A DNA stretch of 64,000 bases from Pseudomonas sp. QS1027 (GTDB lineage Bacteria; Pseudomonadota; Gammaproteobacteria; Pseudomonadales; Pseudomonadaceae). The notes beneath the pieces are model-generated. The model was not told where the DNA came from. It was given only the letters and a program-made list of their open reading frames with translations, and ran no database searches. Position numbers and translations under genes: made by a program. The stretch is from positions 124,001 through 188,000 of the forward strand of contig NZ_PHSU01000009.1 of the NCBI RefSeq assembly GCF_002814235.1, given 5' to 3'. The first letter of the stretch is position 1; each line of letters begins with the position of its first letter. Below, piece by piece: positions 17,148 to 25,337 of this stretch.

Positions 17148-17569
17148 GCGAGCACCTTCTCGACGGCGGTAACGAAGACTTTGGGCGAGACCAGTTGCAT
17201 TTCCCGGCTCTGGATCTCCACCGCCACCTGCACGGTGCTGGCGCGGGTCAGGCGTTCGCCGCTGGCAAGATCAGTGATCAGGTAGTTGACCTTCAAGCGG
17301 TTCTCCCATTCCACCAGGTTGGCCCGCACATTGATCTTCTGGCCGAACACCGCGCCGCGTACATAACGCAGTTGCAGGTCGATCACCGGCCACGCGTAGC
17401 CGGATTCGAGCATGTGCGTGTAGTTGTGGCCGATATGGTCCAGCAGCGCGCAGCGGGCGACTTCCAGGTACTTCACGTAATGGCCGTGCCAGACCACATG
17501 CATGGTGTCGACGTCGAAAAACGGCACCAGGATCTCGGTATCGACATGCAGTACGCCGCGGCTACGCAT
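17144..17569 (-). CDS. apeK: Acyl-ACP/CoA thioesterase, 4HBT family (APE, ApeK)
   Basis: 141 residues, hotdog fold of the 4-hydroxybenzoyl-CoA thioesterase/YbgC type. FFDVDTMHVVWHGHYVKYLE at 18-37 contains the catalytic Asp and the HxxYxxxxE helix; RYVRGAVFGQKINVRANLVE is the following strand pair. In the APE pathway it probably hydrolyses or edits the polyene thioester or starter unit. The start overlaps the ammonia lyase end by eight bases and the stop overlaps apeL by four. Confidence 0.82.
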   Translation of the reverse strand: MRSRGVLHVDTEILVPFFDVDTMHVVWHGHYVKYLEVARCALLDHIGHNYTHMLESGYAWPVIDLQLRYVRGAVFGQKINVRANLVEWENRLKVNYLITDLASGERLTRASTVQVAVEIQSREMQLVSPKVFVTAVEKVLA

Positions 17570-19106
17570 GGAGCCTCCAGTGTTGCTCGGCGATGCGCTT
17601 CAGGCACAGGCGCAGTTCGGCTTCAAGGGCGCGGTCTTCGATCACCGGGGGGAAGTCCTTTGCCAGGGCTTCGTGCATCGCCGCCAGGGCTGGCGGTAGC
17701 GGTCGCGCATCGCAGGCCTGGCTGCGCAGCCAGACACCCTGGTTGGCGGCGAGCAAGGTGGCGGCGGCGACCTGTTCGGTCAGCTCCAGCACGCGGATCG
17801 CGTCGCGGGCGGCGATGGTGCCCATGCTCACCTTGTCCTGGTTGTGGCATTCGGTGGAGCGCGAGAACACACTGGCCGGCATAGTGTTTTTCAGGGCTTC
17901 GGCGGTCCAGGCGCTGGCGCCGATCTGCACGGCCTTGAAGCCATGGTTGAGCATCGCCCGCTCGGCGCTGGCGCCGGAGAGGTTGCTCGGCAGGCCGTGG
18001 TTGTAGCGCACGTCCACCAGCAGCGCGAGCTGCCGATCGAGCAGGTCGGCGACATTGGCCACCAGGGTCTTGAGGCTGTCCATGGCGAAGGCGATATGCC
18101 CGCCGTAGAAATGCCCGCCGTGGAGCACGCGCTCTTCTTCGGCGTCGATGATCGGGTTGTCGTTGGCGCTGTTCAGTTCGGTTTCGATGAATGAACGCAA
18201 CCAGCCCAGGCTGTCGGCCAGCACACCGAGCACATGGGGGGCGCAGCGCAGCGAGTAGCGATCCTGCAAGCGGTGCAACGGTGCGGTCGGTGCGTCGATG
18301 GCGAGGTCCTTGCGCAGCCAGGCGGCCACCTGCATCTGCCCCGGGTGCGGCTTGGCGGCGAACAGGCGCTCGTCGAAGTGCTCCGGGTTGCCTTGCAGCG
18401 CCACCACGTTGAGGGCGGTGATGCGGGTTGCCAGTTGCAGCAGGTAGTCGGCGCGGGCAAAGGCCAGGCAGGCCAGGCCGGTCATGACGGCGGTGCCGTT
18501 CATCAACGCCAGGGCTTCCTTGGGTCGCAGCACCAGCGGGTCCCAGCCGAGTTCGCGGTGCACGTCGCTGGATTGGCGGCGTTCGCCACGAAACAGCACT
18601 TCGCGTTCGCCGGAGAGGGTCGCGGCGACGTAGGACAGTGGCGTCAGGTCGCCACTGGCGCCGACCGAGCCCTCTTCGGGAATCAGCGGCAGGATGTCCA
18701 GGTCGAGGAACGCCTGCAGGCGTTCCAGCAGTTCCACACGCACGCCGGACACGCCATGGCACAGCGACTGCAAACGCGCTGCCAGTACGGCGCGGGTCGC
18801 CTGCGGATCGAGCAACTCGCCGAGGCCGCAACCGTGAAAGGTGTAGAGATGACGCGGTAACGCTTCGACGTGTTGCAGCGGCACCGCCACCACGCAGGAG
18901 TCGCCGTAGCCGGTGGTGACGCCGTAGATCACGCCTTCCTTGTCCAACAGCGAATCAAGGAACTGCGCGCCCTTGGCAATGCGCTGGCGGAACGCCGGGT
19001 CGCCTTGCAGTTGCGTCGGCACCTGACGGTTGGCCAGGGCCAGCACGTCTTCGATGCGCAGCGGGAGTTCGCCGAAGGTGACCGGCTCAAGCGGATGCGT
19101 TGTCAT
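17562..19106 (-). CDS. Aromatic amino acid ammonia-lyase, HAL/TAL family (APE cluster)
   Basis: 514 residues. The autocatalytic MIO cofactor triad Ala150-Ser151-Gly152 lies in EEGSVGASGDLTPLSYVA. The catalytic Tyr loop is YGVTTGYGDS (61-70), and the active-site ANDNPI-type motif is SANDNPIID. At the ring-selectivity positions the sequence is Phe90-His91 (TFHGCG), unlike Ser-His of histidine, His-Leu of tyrosine and Phe-Leu of phenylalanine lyases. In APE clusters it is expected to deaminate tyrosine to 4-coumarate or a similar aryl starter. It overlaps the upstream acyltransferase by 20 nt and apeK by 8. Confidence 0.83.
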   Translation of the reverse strand: MTTHPLEPVTFGELPLRIEDVLALANRQVPTQLQGDPAFRQRIAKGAQFLDSLLDKEGVIYGVTTGYGDSCVVAVPLQHVEALPRHLYTFHGCGLGELLDPQATRAVLAARLQSLCHGVSGVRVELLERLQAFLDLDILPLIPEEGSVGASGDLTPLSYVAATLSGEREVLFRGERRQSSDVHRELGWDPLVLRPKEALALMNGTAVMTGLACLAFARADYLLQLATRITALNVVALQGNPEHFDERLFAAKPHPGQMQVAAWLRKDLAIDAPTAPLHRLQDRYSLRCAPHVLGVLADSLGWLRSFIETELNSANDNPIIDAEEERVLHGGHFYGGHIAFAMDSLKTLVANVADLLDRQLALLVDVRYNHGLPSNLSGASAERAMLNHGFKAVQIGASAWTAEALKNTMPASVFSRSTECHNQDKVSMGTIAARDAIRVLELTEQVAAATLLAANQGVWLRSQACDARPLPPALAAMHEALAKDFPPVIEDRALEAELRLCLKRIAEQHWRLHA

Positions 19107-20025
19107 CGGATTTCCAGAAAGGGTAGAAGTTGAACCACTGGTACGGTGCCTGCAAGCAGTAATGGCCCAGGCGCTCGGCGTAACGGGTTGCCCACTGGGC
19201 GATCACCTGTTCGCGGTCGCTGCGTTTCCACTGCACTGTTTCAGTGAAGGGTTCGAGAGTGATGCGGTAGCGGCCCTGGAGTTTTACGCAGAACAGCAGG
19301 TTGACCGGGCATTTCAGCAGTCCGGCCAGCAGCCATGGACCTTGCGGGAACGCGGCGGGCTGGCCGAGGAAGTCCACTCGTACATGGCGTCCGCCATGCA
19401 GTGGTACGCGGTCGCCGGCAATCGCCAGCCATTCGCCGCGATCCAGGCGCTGGCTCAGTTGCAGCATCACCGCCGGGTTCAGTTCGCTGACCTGGATCAG
19501 CCGCAGGTTGGTCGCCCCGGCCTCGCCCAGCAAGCGGTTGAAGCGCTCGGCGTGCTTGGTGTGGACCAGCACGTTCATGGTGACCCTTTCGCCCAGCTCG
19601 GCGAGGGCGCGGCAGACTTCCAGGTTGCCCAGGTGCGCGCCCACCAGCATCTGCCCGCGTTCGCCGCGCAGTTGATTGCGCAGCCGGGCCGGGTCGACGA
19701 TCTCGAGCTGATCGAGGCGCAGCTTGCCGTTCCATACATCGAGCTTGTCCAGCAGCGAGTCGGCAAAGGCCATGAACTGCCTGAAGACCTTAATGCGGGT
19801 TGGCCGCAGGTGGTTTTGACCGCTCCAGTCGGCCAGGCGCTGCTGGTAGTGCCAGGCACTCTGCCGGGCGCTGCGGCCGAACAGGAAAAAGTACAGGACG
19901 ATACCGTGCAGTACCGGGCTGAGCACTCGACGGCCGAGGACCTTGACGCCGAAGGCGGTGAGTTTCATCAACCAGAAGCTGCCGCGCTCCTGCCGGTCGG
20001 CCCAGTGTTTTTGCGCGTCGCTCAT
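19087..20025 (-). CDS. LpxL/HtrB-type lipid acyltransferase (APE, half of ApeJ)
   Basis: 312 residues, LpxL/HtrB family. It has one N-terminal hydrophobic segment (LSPVLHGIVLYFFLFG), the GAHLGNLEVCRAL block in which His and Glu (here HLGNLE) act in acyl transfer, and WLAIAGDRVPLHGGRHV as the second conserved block. It probably attaches an acyl chain to the glycosylated membrane anchor of the pigment. The ATG at 20025 overlaps the glycosyltransferase stop by four bases. In E. coli the glycosyltransferase and acyltransferase activities are, as I recall, joined in one ApeJ; here they are two genes. Confidence 0.8.
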   Translation of the reverse strand: MSDAQKHWADRQERGSFWLMKLTAFGVKVLGRRVLSPVLHGIVLYFFLFGRSARQSAWHYQQRLADWSGQNHLRPTRIKVFRQFMAFADSLLDKLDVWNGKLRLDQLEIVDPARLRNQLRGERGQMLVGAHLGNLEVCRALAELGERVTMNVLVHTKHAERFNRLLGEAGATNLRLIQVSELNPAVMLQLSQRLDRGEWLAIAGDRVPLHGGRHVRVDFLGQPAAFPQGPWLLAGLLKCPVNLLFCVKLQGRYRITLEPFTETVQWKRSDREQVIAQWATRYAERLGHYCLQAPYQWFNFYPFWKSDDNASA

Positions 20026-20756
20026 GCCCGCCACCGCCGCCAGAGGATGCTCGGCAGGCGCACCAGCATGCCGAAGAACAGCCGGGTATGCATGCTGGAA
20101 ATCAGCGCGTTGTCGTGGAACATCCGAAAGTGCGAGAGGCCGTTCAGAGGGTAATGGACCTTGGTCGGCAACCAGCGCATGGGTTGGTTGCGCCAGGACA
20201 GACGGACGAGGATGTCCGAGTCGAAGTCCATGCGCTTGCCCAGCTTCGCCGAGTCGATCAGCGCCAGCACCGGCGGCAACGGGTAGACCCGGAAGCCGCA
20301 CATGGAGTCGCGGATCTGCAACGACAGGCTGTTGATCCAGACCCAGACATGGGTCAGGTAACGGGCATAAAGGCGGCCCTTGGGCACGCTGTCATCGTAT
20401 TGCGGGTAGCCGCAGATCAGCGCCTCGGGGTGCTGGCGCGAGGCGTCGAGAAAGACCGCGATGTCATGCAGGTCGTGCTGACCGTCGGCGTCCACCTGCA
20501 GAACATGGGTGAAGCCCAGCCGCGCGGCCTCGCGCATCCCGGTCATGACCGCGCCGCCCTTGCCCTGGTTGACGGGCAGTTTCACCAGGCAGACGTGTTC
20601 GTGTTCGGCGAGTTGCTCCAGCACCGCCGCGCAGGCCGGGCTGCTGGCATCGTCCACCAGCACGCAGGGCAGGCCGGCTTGCAGCAGGGCTTCGATTACC
20701 GCAGGCACGGCGGCTTCGTGGTTGTAGACCGGGATGACCGCGCAGGGCTTATGCAT
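20022..20756 (-). CDS. Family 2 glycosyltransferase (APE, half of ApeJ)
   Basis: 244 residues. It has a GT-A nucleotide-sugar fold: CAVIPVYNHEAAVPAVIEAL (N-terminal strand), LVDDASSPACA, NQGKGGAVMTGMREA, and the metal-binding DxD as QVDADGQHD. A C-terminal amphipathic end (MLVRLPSILWRRWRA) suggests inner-membrane association. It resembles dolichyl-phosphate-mannose synthase-like enzymes and probably builds the lipid-sugar anchor of the APE. The donor sugar is unknown. Its start is eight bases inside the 3' end of the acyl ligase gene. Confidence 0.8.
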   Translation of the reverse strand: MHKPCAVIPVYNHEAAVPAVIEALLQAGLPCVLVDDASSPACAAVLEQLAEHEHVCLVKLPVNQGKGGAVMTGMREAARLGFTHVLQVDADGQHDLHDIAVFLDASRQHPEALICGYPQYDDSVPKGRLYARYLTHVWVWINSLSLQIRDSMCGFRVYPLPPVLALIDSAKLGKRMDFDSDILVRLSWRNQPMRWLPTKVHYPLNGLSHFRMFHDNALISSMHTRLFFGMLVRLPSILWRRWRA

Positions 20757-22419
20757 GGGCCGCCTCCAGCACGATGCGGCCGCTGGAGCAGGCGGCATTG
20801 GTATTGCGAAAGGCGAAGTGCAGTTTGCTGCGCTCACGGTCGAAGCGCAGGCTCAGTTCGAGCTGGTCGCCCGGACGCACCAGTTGCTGGAATTTCAGTA
20901 CTTCCATGCCGGCGAATTTTTCCGGCAACTCGAGTCGCTGGCGACCCAGCTCCAGTGCCCAATCCACTTGCACCACGCCGGGCAGCACCGGGGTGACCGG
21001 GAAGTGTCCGCTGAAGTAGGCCAGGTCCGGTGGCACGGCCAATTGCAACAGCCATTCGCCATCCATCTCATGTTGCGACAGCACTTCCGGACCTTTGGGG
21101 CGCGGAGCCCGCAACAGGGCCTCGACCTCGGCCTGGGGCAATTTGCCCTGGGGGTTCAGCGGCAGGTGCCGCAGTAAACGCCAGCGGCGTGGCAGCGCCA
21201 GGGTTTCGCAATGGCCGAGCAGATGTTTGCGCAGGGTCTCGGTCAGTGCACGCCGACCCTGGTTACGCAGGATATGCAGCCCCTGTTCGGAGAGCACCAA
21301 CAGCGCGCCGAGGTAGGCGCGGTTTTCCTGTACCACGCCCAGGCGTGCTTCGGCGACCCAATCGTGTTCCATCAGGGCCTGTTCCAGCATCGGCAGGGAG
21401 ATGCGTTTTTCTTCCAGTTTGACGATGCGGTCCAGCCGCCCCAGCAGTTCGAAACGACCGTCCGCTTCGAAGCGGACGGCGTCCGCCGTTTGCTCGACAT
21501 GCCCGGCCGGCAGATAAGGCGAAGCCACCTGCAAGGCGCCATCCGGGTCCTGGCTCAGTTGCACATCGGCGAAGGGGCGCCACAGCGGGTCGCCCTGGCG
21601 CCAGGCGATGCCGCCGGTTTCCGAGCTGCCGAGAATTTCCGTCGGCCATTGCTGCAAGCGTTGCTGCAGGCTGGACGCGGCTTCGGGTGGGAGCGCGCCG
21701 CCCGAGGAAAACACCCGGCGCACCTGGCTCAGGGCCGGCCAGTCGAGGTTGTCGCCCATGCGCTTGAGCAGGGCCGGGCTTGCCACCCAGGCGAACTGCG
21801 GATGCTCACGGCTGGCGCGCTGCAGGTCTTCCGGGAAGGCCAGTTGCTTGCGCACGAAGGTCCGCCCGGCACACAGCGGCCAGAGCACGCGGAACAGCAA
21901 ACCATAGATATGCTGGGTGGCGACGCTGCCGATGATGCAGGCCTGGTCGAGATCGGTCCCCCACAGCTGTTCCAGGGCCAGGACTTCATTGGCCAGTTGG
22001 CGCAGGCTTTTGTCGATGCGCTTGGGTTCGCCGCTGGAGCCGGAGGTGCACAGGCTCAGGCGACAGTTGTCGAGATCGAGCGCGGCCGGGCTCAACGGCT
22101 CGGCGCAGAGTGCTTCGAGGGCGTGGCTGTCGGTCAGCCACAGGTCGACATCCGCTGCCCAGCGTTGGCGGGTCTGTTCCTGCAGGTCGGCGGGTAACAG
22201 CACCCGGACGCCGGCGCGCCAGGCACCGAGCAGGGCAATGGCCAGCTCCCCGGCATCTTCCAGGTGCACGGCAATGTGTTTCACGTCACGGGCCTGCAAG
22301 CCAGCCGCCAGGCTCAATGCCTGCTGCGTCAGCCCGGCATGATCCTGCGGTGGATCCAGGGTGACCGCTCGCGGTCCATGCGACTTGAGCAACAACTGCT
22401 CAAGGTTTATCCAGTTCAT
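20749..22419 (-). CDS. Acyl/aryl-ACP ligase fused to a dehydratase (APE, ApeH-ApeI)
   Basis: 556 residues in two domains. Residues 1-~450 are an AMP-forming ligase: [12 protein letters not shown] (P-loop), [12 protein letters not shown] (A5-like), [19 protein letters not shown] (hinge), and NPQGKLP with the catalytic Lys. Residues ~455-556 form a hotdog dehydratase ([19 protein letters not shown], with active-site His). The first domain should load the aryl starter onto an ACP; the second matches ApeI, the partner dehydratase of ApeP. The fusion into one chain is notable. The ATG at 22419 overlaps the apeG stop (ATGA). Confidence 0.83.
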   Translation of the reverse strand: MNWINLEQLLLKSHGPRAVTLDPPQDHAGLTQQALSLAAGLQARDVKHIAVHLEDAGELAIALLGAWRAGVRVLLPADLQEQTRQRWAADVDLWLTDSHALEALCAEPLSPAALDLDNCRLSLCTSGSSGEPKRIDKSLRQLANEVLALEQLWGTDLDQACIIGSVATQHIYGLLFRVLWPLCAGRTFVRKQLAFPEDLQRASREHPQFAWVASPALLKRMGDNLDWPALSQVRRVFSSGGALPPEAASSLQQRLQQWPTEILGSSETGGIAWRQGDPLWRPFADVQLSQDPDGALQVASPYLPAGHVEQTADAVRFEADGRFELLGRLDRIVKLEEKRISLPMLEQALMEHDWVAEARLGVVQENRAYLGALLVLSEQGLHILRNQGRRALTETLRKHLLGHCETLALPRRWRLLRHLPLNPQGKLPQAEVEALLRAPRPKGPEVLSQHEMDGEWLLQLAVPPDLAYFSGHFPVTPVLPGVVQVDWALELGRQRLELPEKFAGMEVLKFQQLVRPGDQLELSLRFDRERSKLHFAFRNTNAACSSGRIVLEAAHA

Positions 22420-22961
22420 GCGCGGCCTCTTACCCGTTGTCGTACCAGCCACTCAATGGCGAACAGCAAACCCATCAGCCCATAGGAGATCAGGCCGGTG
22501 TACAACATCCACCAGCTCAGCGGCGCCCAGAGGGTCAGGGCGGCGGCGATCAGGCCGTTACAGAGAAAGAACAGGCTCCAGACACGGGTCACCTGTCTCG
22601 TATAGTTAATGGCCACATCCGGTAACTGCGGCTCCCGCAGGCGGGCCAGCCGCTCGACCATCGGCGGGCCGAATTTCAGGCTCAGGCCGAACAGGCCGAG
22701 CATGAAGGCGCTGATCAGCACCGGGTACCAGCGCAGCAACAGCGGGCTGTTCAGCAACGCCAGCAAACCGCAGAAGGCGATGGCACTGAGGGCCATCCAC
22801 AGGCTGCCGGGGCGCCGCTCGCCGGTCAGGACCCGGGCCAGCCACAGGCCGCCGAGCAACAGCCCGAACTGCCAGGGGGCGAAATGCTCCATGCCGAAAT
22901 ACACCGCAAAGGGGTACAGCAGGCCTGCCAGCAGCAGGCCCAGGCCGATCAGGCGTTTCAT
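22416..22961 (-). CDS. apeG: COG4648 integral membrane protein (APE, ApeG)
   Basis: 181 residues with about five membrane helices: LIGLGLLLAGLLYPFAVYFG, the region GLLLGGLWLA, SLWMALSAIAFCGLLALL, YPVLISAFMLGLFGLSL, and a last pair around 130-170 (VWSLFFLCNGLIAAAL, WWMLYTGLISYGLMGLLF). The conserved-looking loop MVERLARLREPQLPD lies in the cytoplasm. Found in APE clusters; its precise role is not known to me. It overlaps the apeF stop by four bases and apeH by four. Confidence 0.78.
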   Translation of the reverse strand: MKRLIGLGLLLAGLLYPFAVYFGMEHFAPWQFGLLLGGLWLARVLTGERRPGSLWMALSAIAFCGLLALLNSPLLLRWYPVLISAFMLGLFGLSLKFGPPMVERLARLREPQLPDVAINYTRQVTRVWSLFFLCNGLIAAALTLWAPLSWWMLYTGLISYGLMGLLFAIEWLVRQRVRGRA

Positions 22962-23212
22962 GCGGCCGGTTGCACCAGGCGAAAGACCGCCTCGACCACA
23001 TCGTTGACGGTACGCACCGACTTGAACTCCTCGGCGGCGATTTTCTTGCCAGTCTGACGCTTGATATGGTCGATCAGGTCCACGGCATCGATGCTGTCGA
23101 TTTCCAGGTCCTGGTACAGGTTGCTGTCCAGGGTGACGCGTTCGGGTTCCAGTTCGAAGAGTTCGACCAGGGCATCGCGCAGGGTGTTGAAGATGTCGTC
23201 ACGGGTTTGCAT
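22958..23212 (-). CDS. apeF: Acyl carrier protein (APE, ApeF)
   Basis: 84 residues with the carrier motif DLEIDSIDAVDLID, where Ser40 takes the 4'-phosphopantetheine arm. The helix order (1-18, 38-52, 58-64, 68-80) is typical. It holds the aryl or polyene intermediate during synthesis. The stop overlaps apeG by four bases; it lies nine bases downstream of the first ACP. Confidence 0.85.
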   Translation of the reverse strand: MQTRDDIFNTLRDALVELFELEPERVTLDSNLYQDLEIDSIDAVDLIDHIKRQTGKKIAAEEFKSVRTVNDVVEAVFRLVQPAA

Positions 23213-23221
23213 GGTACGGCC

Positions 23222-23494
23222 TCACGCTGCCTGTTTTGCCGTGACGAAAGCCGCAAGGCTGGCCACGCTGGAGAAATGGTCGCGGGTGTCCTTGGCGTCC
23301 GCATCGATCTTGATGCCGTAGCGCTTCTGGATCGCCAGGCCGAGTTCGAGGGCATCCACCGAATCCAGGCCCAGGCCTTCGCCGAACAGGGTTTGCTCGT
23401 TGCCGATGTCTTGCGCGCTGATGTCTTCCAGGCCCAGGGCCTCGATGATCAGCTCTTTGATCTCAAGGTGCAGGGCGGGGGTTGGATCGCTCAT
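23222..23494 (-). CDS. apeE: Acyl carrier protein (APE, ApeE)
   Basis: 90 residues with GEGLGLDSVDALELGLAIQK, Ser45 being the phosphopantetheine site. Two different ACPs in a row are typical of APE clusters: one for the starter and extension, one possibly for later transfer. The ATG at 23494 is chosen because the ACP fold begins there; the gene overlaps apeD by 32 nt. Confidence 0.83.
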   Translation of the reverse strand: MSDPTPALHLEIKELIIEALGLEDISAQDIGNEQTLFGEGLGLDSVDALELGLAIQKRYGIKIDADAKDTRDHFSSVASLAAFVTAKQAA

Positions 23495-24260
23495 CTGAGG
23501 CGAGCTCCTTAATGAAGTAATGGTGCAGATAATCGTTGAGTTTGCGCGAGGCCTGGGGCGCTGGGCCCTGCGCGGCAAAGCCTTGTGGGTCTATATCGGC
23601 GCCAACACGGAAACTGAAGTGCACCCGGCGTTGCGGAATGCGATACCAGGGTTCGGCCTTGGTCAGGGTGGTGGGGCTGACCTTGATCACGACCGGGGTG
23701 ATGATTCTCGCACCCCGCAGGGCAATCGCGGCGGCGCCGCGATGAAAGGCGGGTGCCGTGCCCGGCGTGGTGCGGGTGCCTTCGGGAAAAACGATCAGGG
23801 TCTGGCCGTCTTTCAGGGCGCCGGCCGCGGCGTCGAGCATGTCCAGGCTGCCATCGTTGCTGATGTATTCGGTGGAGCGCAGCGGCCCGCGGGTGAAGGG
23901 GTTTTGCCAGAGGCTCTGCTTGACCACACAGTTGGCATGACGCACCAGGCCGATCAGGAACACCACGTCGATCAGCGACGGGTGGTTGGCGATGATCATC
24001 TGGCCGGGGCGACCGAGTTTTTCCGCGCCTTCGACTTCATAGGTCAGTACGCCGGTGCGGGCCATGAAACGGATGAACAGCCAGAACAGCCGGCTGACCG
24101 TTTGTCGTGCGCGCAGGCGCTGGCGTTCGGCATTGCCCGGCAGGCAGCCGAGCAAGGGGAATATCACCAGTCGCAGGCACAGGCCGCCCAGCCCGAACAG
24201 GGCGAAGCTCAAGGCGGTGGCCAGCAAGCGCCAGTAGTAGGCGTCGCAGGGCTTGGTCAT
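23463..24260 (-). CDS. apeD: Lysophospholipid-type acyltransferase (APE, ApeD)
   Basis: 265 residues from the ATG at 24260, which overlaps the apeC stop (ATGA). Earlier in-frame ATGs at 24281 and 24296 are possible but lie inside apeC. One or two N-terminal membrane helices (LLATALSFALFGLGGLCLRL) precede a PlsC-type acyltransferase domain with the catalytic IIANHPSLIDVVF (HX4D) and FPEGTRTTPG motifs. It probably transfers an acyl group in assembly of the pigment lipid. It is the second gene of the APE operon. Confidence 0.8.
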   Translation of the reverse strand: MTKPCDAYYWRLLATALSFALFGLGGLCLRLVIFPLLGCLPGNAERQRLRARQTVSRLFWLFIRFMARTGVLTYEVEGAEKLGRPGQMIIANHPSLIDVVFLIGLVRHANCVVKQSLWQNPFTRGPLRSTEYISNDGSLDMLDAAAGALKDGQTLIVFPEGTRTTPGTAPAFHRGAAAIALRGARIITPVVIKVSPTTLTKAEPWYRIPQRRVHFSFRVGADIDPQGFAAQGPAPQASRKLNDYLHHYFIKELASDERSNPRPAP

Positions 24261-24976
24261 GGTCGGCGTTGCCAGTTCCATACCCGGGTCTTCCATCGGT
24301 GTTGGCAGGAGGCGTGTTGGCCGAGCAGGGTACGCAACAGATCGAGGGCATGGGGCCACTCGGTCGGGCGTTGTTCGTCCGTGCCGCTTTCGAGGGACAG
24401 TTGCCACTCGTCGCCCGGGGTCAGCAGCAGGCCGAGGGCGTAGGGAAACGGCACGTCGTCGATCCAGCGGCGGTAGGCTTCGGGCGGTTGTTCCTCGGTG
24501 ATCACCAGCAGGACCGCGGGGGCGCCTTCATCGAGCAGCGCGGCGGCCTCGAGCATGCCGTGTTCGAGGCCGTCGCCGTTGGCGGCCAGGGCGGTCATTT
24601 CGCAGGTCGAGCCGCGCAGGATCGACCACAGGCCGATCACCGCGTTGTGCACCGACAGGCTGAACTGGGTCGGCGACAACGGCTGGTCGGCCGCCAGGTC
24701 GCTGAGGATGTCGAAGGTGCGTGGGGTTTCGCCGTGTCGGGAGATGAACACCAGGGGCAGTTGCGCGTGACCCTCGGCCAGTGGCCAGCCGACGCTGAAG
24801 GCCATGCGCGCCAGGCGGCTGAGGCGGCGGCGCTGCATGGCCGGCAGGAAGGACACATCCGGTGCCGCATCGCTGGGCGCGGGTACGTAAGGCTGGCGGC
24901 TCCAGGCCTGCCAGTCGTCCGCACTTTCCAGGCCCGGGGCCCAGGCGCGCCATTGGGCGATGTTGAAGTTGATCAC
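24257..24976 (-). CDS. apeC: Chain-length-factor-like beta-ketoacyl synthase (APE, ApeC)
   Basis: 239 residues, the N-terminal-half KS homologue annotated in APE clusters as beta-ketoacyl synthase chain length factor. It keeps the KS core around FSLSVHNAVIGLWSI, but at the catalytic-Cys position it reads STCEMTALAANGDGLEHGM and lacks the downstream His motifs of true KS proteins, so it should be non-condensing. It likely pairs with one of the intact KS enzymes and sets polyene length. The start is a GTG at 24976, six bases after GGAAGA. It is the first gene of the minus-strand operon. Confidence 0.82.
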   Translation of the reverse strand: MINFNIAQWRAWAPGLESADDWQAWSRQPYVPAPSDAAPDVSFLPAMQRRRLSRLARMAFSVGWPLAEGHAQLPLVFISRHGETPRTFDILSDLAADQPLSPTQFSLSVHNAVIGLWSILRGSTCEMTALAANGDGLEHGMLEAAALLDEGAPAVLLVITEEQPPEAYRRWIDDVPFPYALGLLLTPGDEWQLSLESGTDEQRPTEWPHALDLLRTLLGQHASCQHRWKTRVWNWQRRP

Positions 24977-25337
24977 TGAATGTCTTCCCGCCCCTGCGGG
25001 CTTCCTTGAACGCTATGGTTGATCCCTGAACCCCTACCAACCCTGGCGTGGCGCGATGGCCGAGTGGCGCGCATTATCCCGGTGCACAAGGCCTGTAGCA
25101 AATTTTTGGTCACATTTTGCTCGATTAAATTTGCAGAATGCGAAGAGGTAGCTAGCAACTGGCTATTATTCGTATTTTTTTGGATACGTATGTCAGAAAT
25201 TTCCCAGGTCAAAGGGAAAATACCCTGGGTTAGTGAAGTTATTACGGCGTGAGAGGTAGTCCTCGTCCTGCCAAGGTGGCGCGGCAGCGGTCAAGCCCTC
25301 TACACTCGGTGATCCATTGATACACGGAGGTCTTGTC
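24977..25337. promoter_or_regulatory. AT-rich divergent promoter region, apeC / parA
   Basis: The 361-base gap separates the APE operon (leftward) from parA (rightward). Bases ~25090-25200 are distinctly AT-rich in an otherwise high-GC neighbourhood, with runs such as ATTCGTATTTTTTTGG. No gene is seen. On the minus strand a weak sigma-70-like pair, TTGACC (25212-25207) and TACGTA (25190-25185) with 16 bases between, could serve apeC. A short dyad CCCAGG/CCTGGG flanks it at about 25203-25229. The parA gene has a good Shine-Dalgarno ACGGAGG. Confidence 0.4.
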
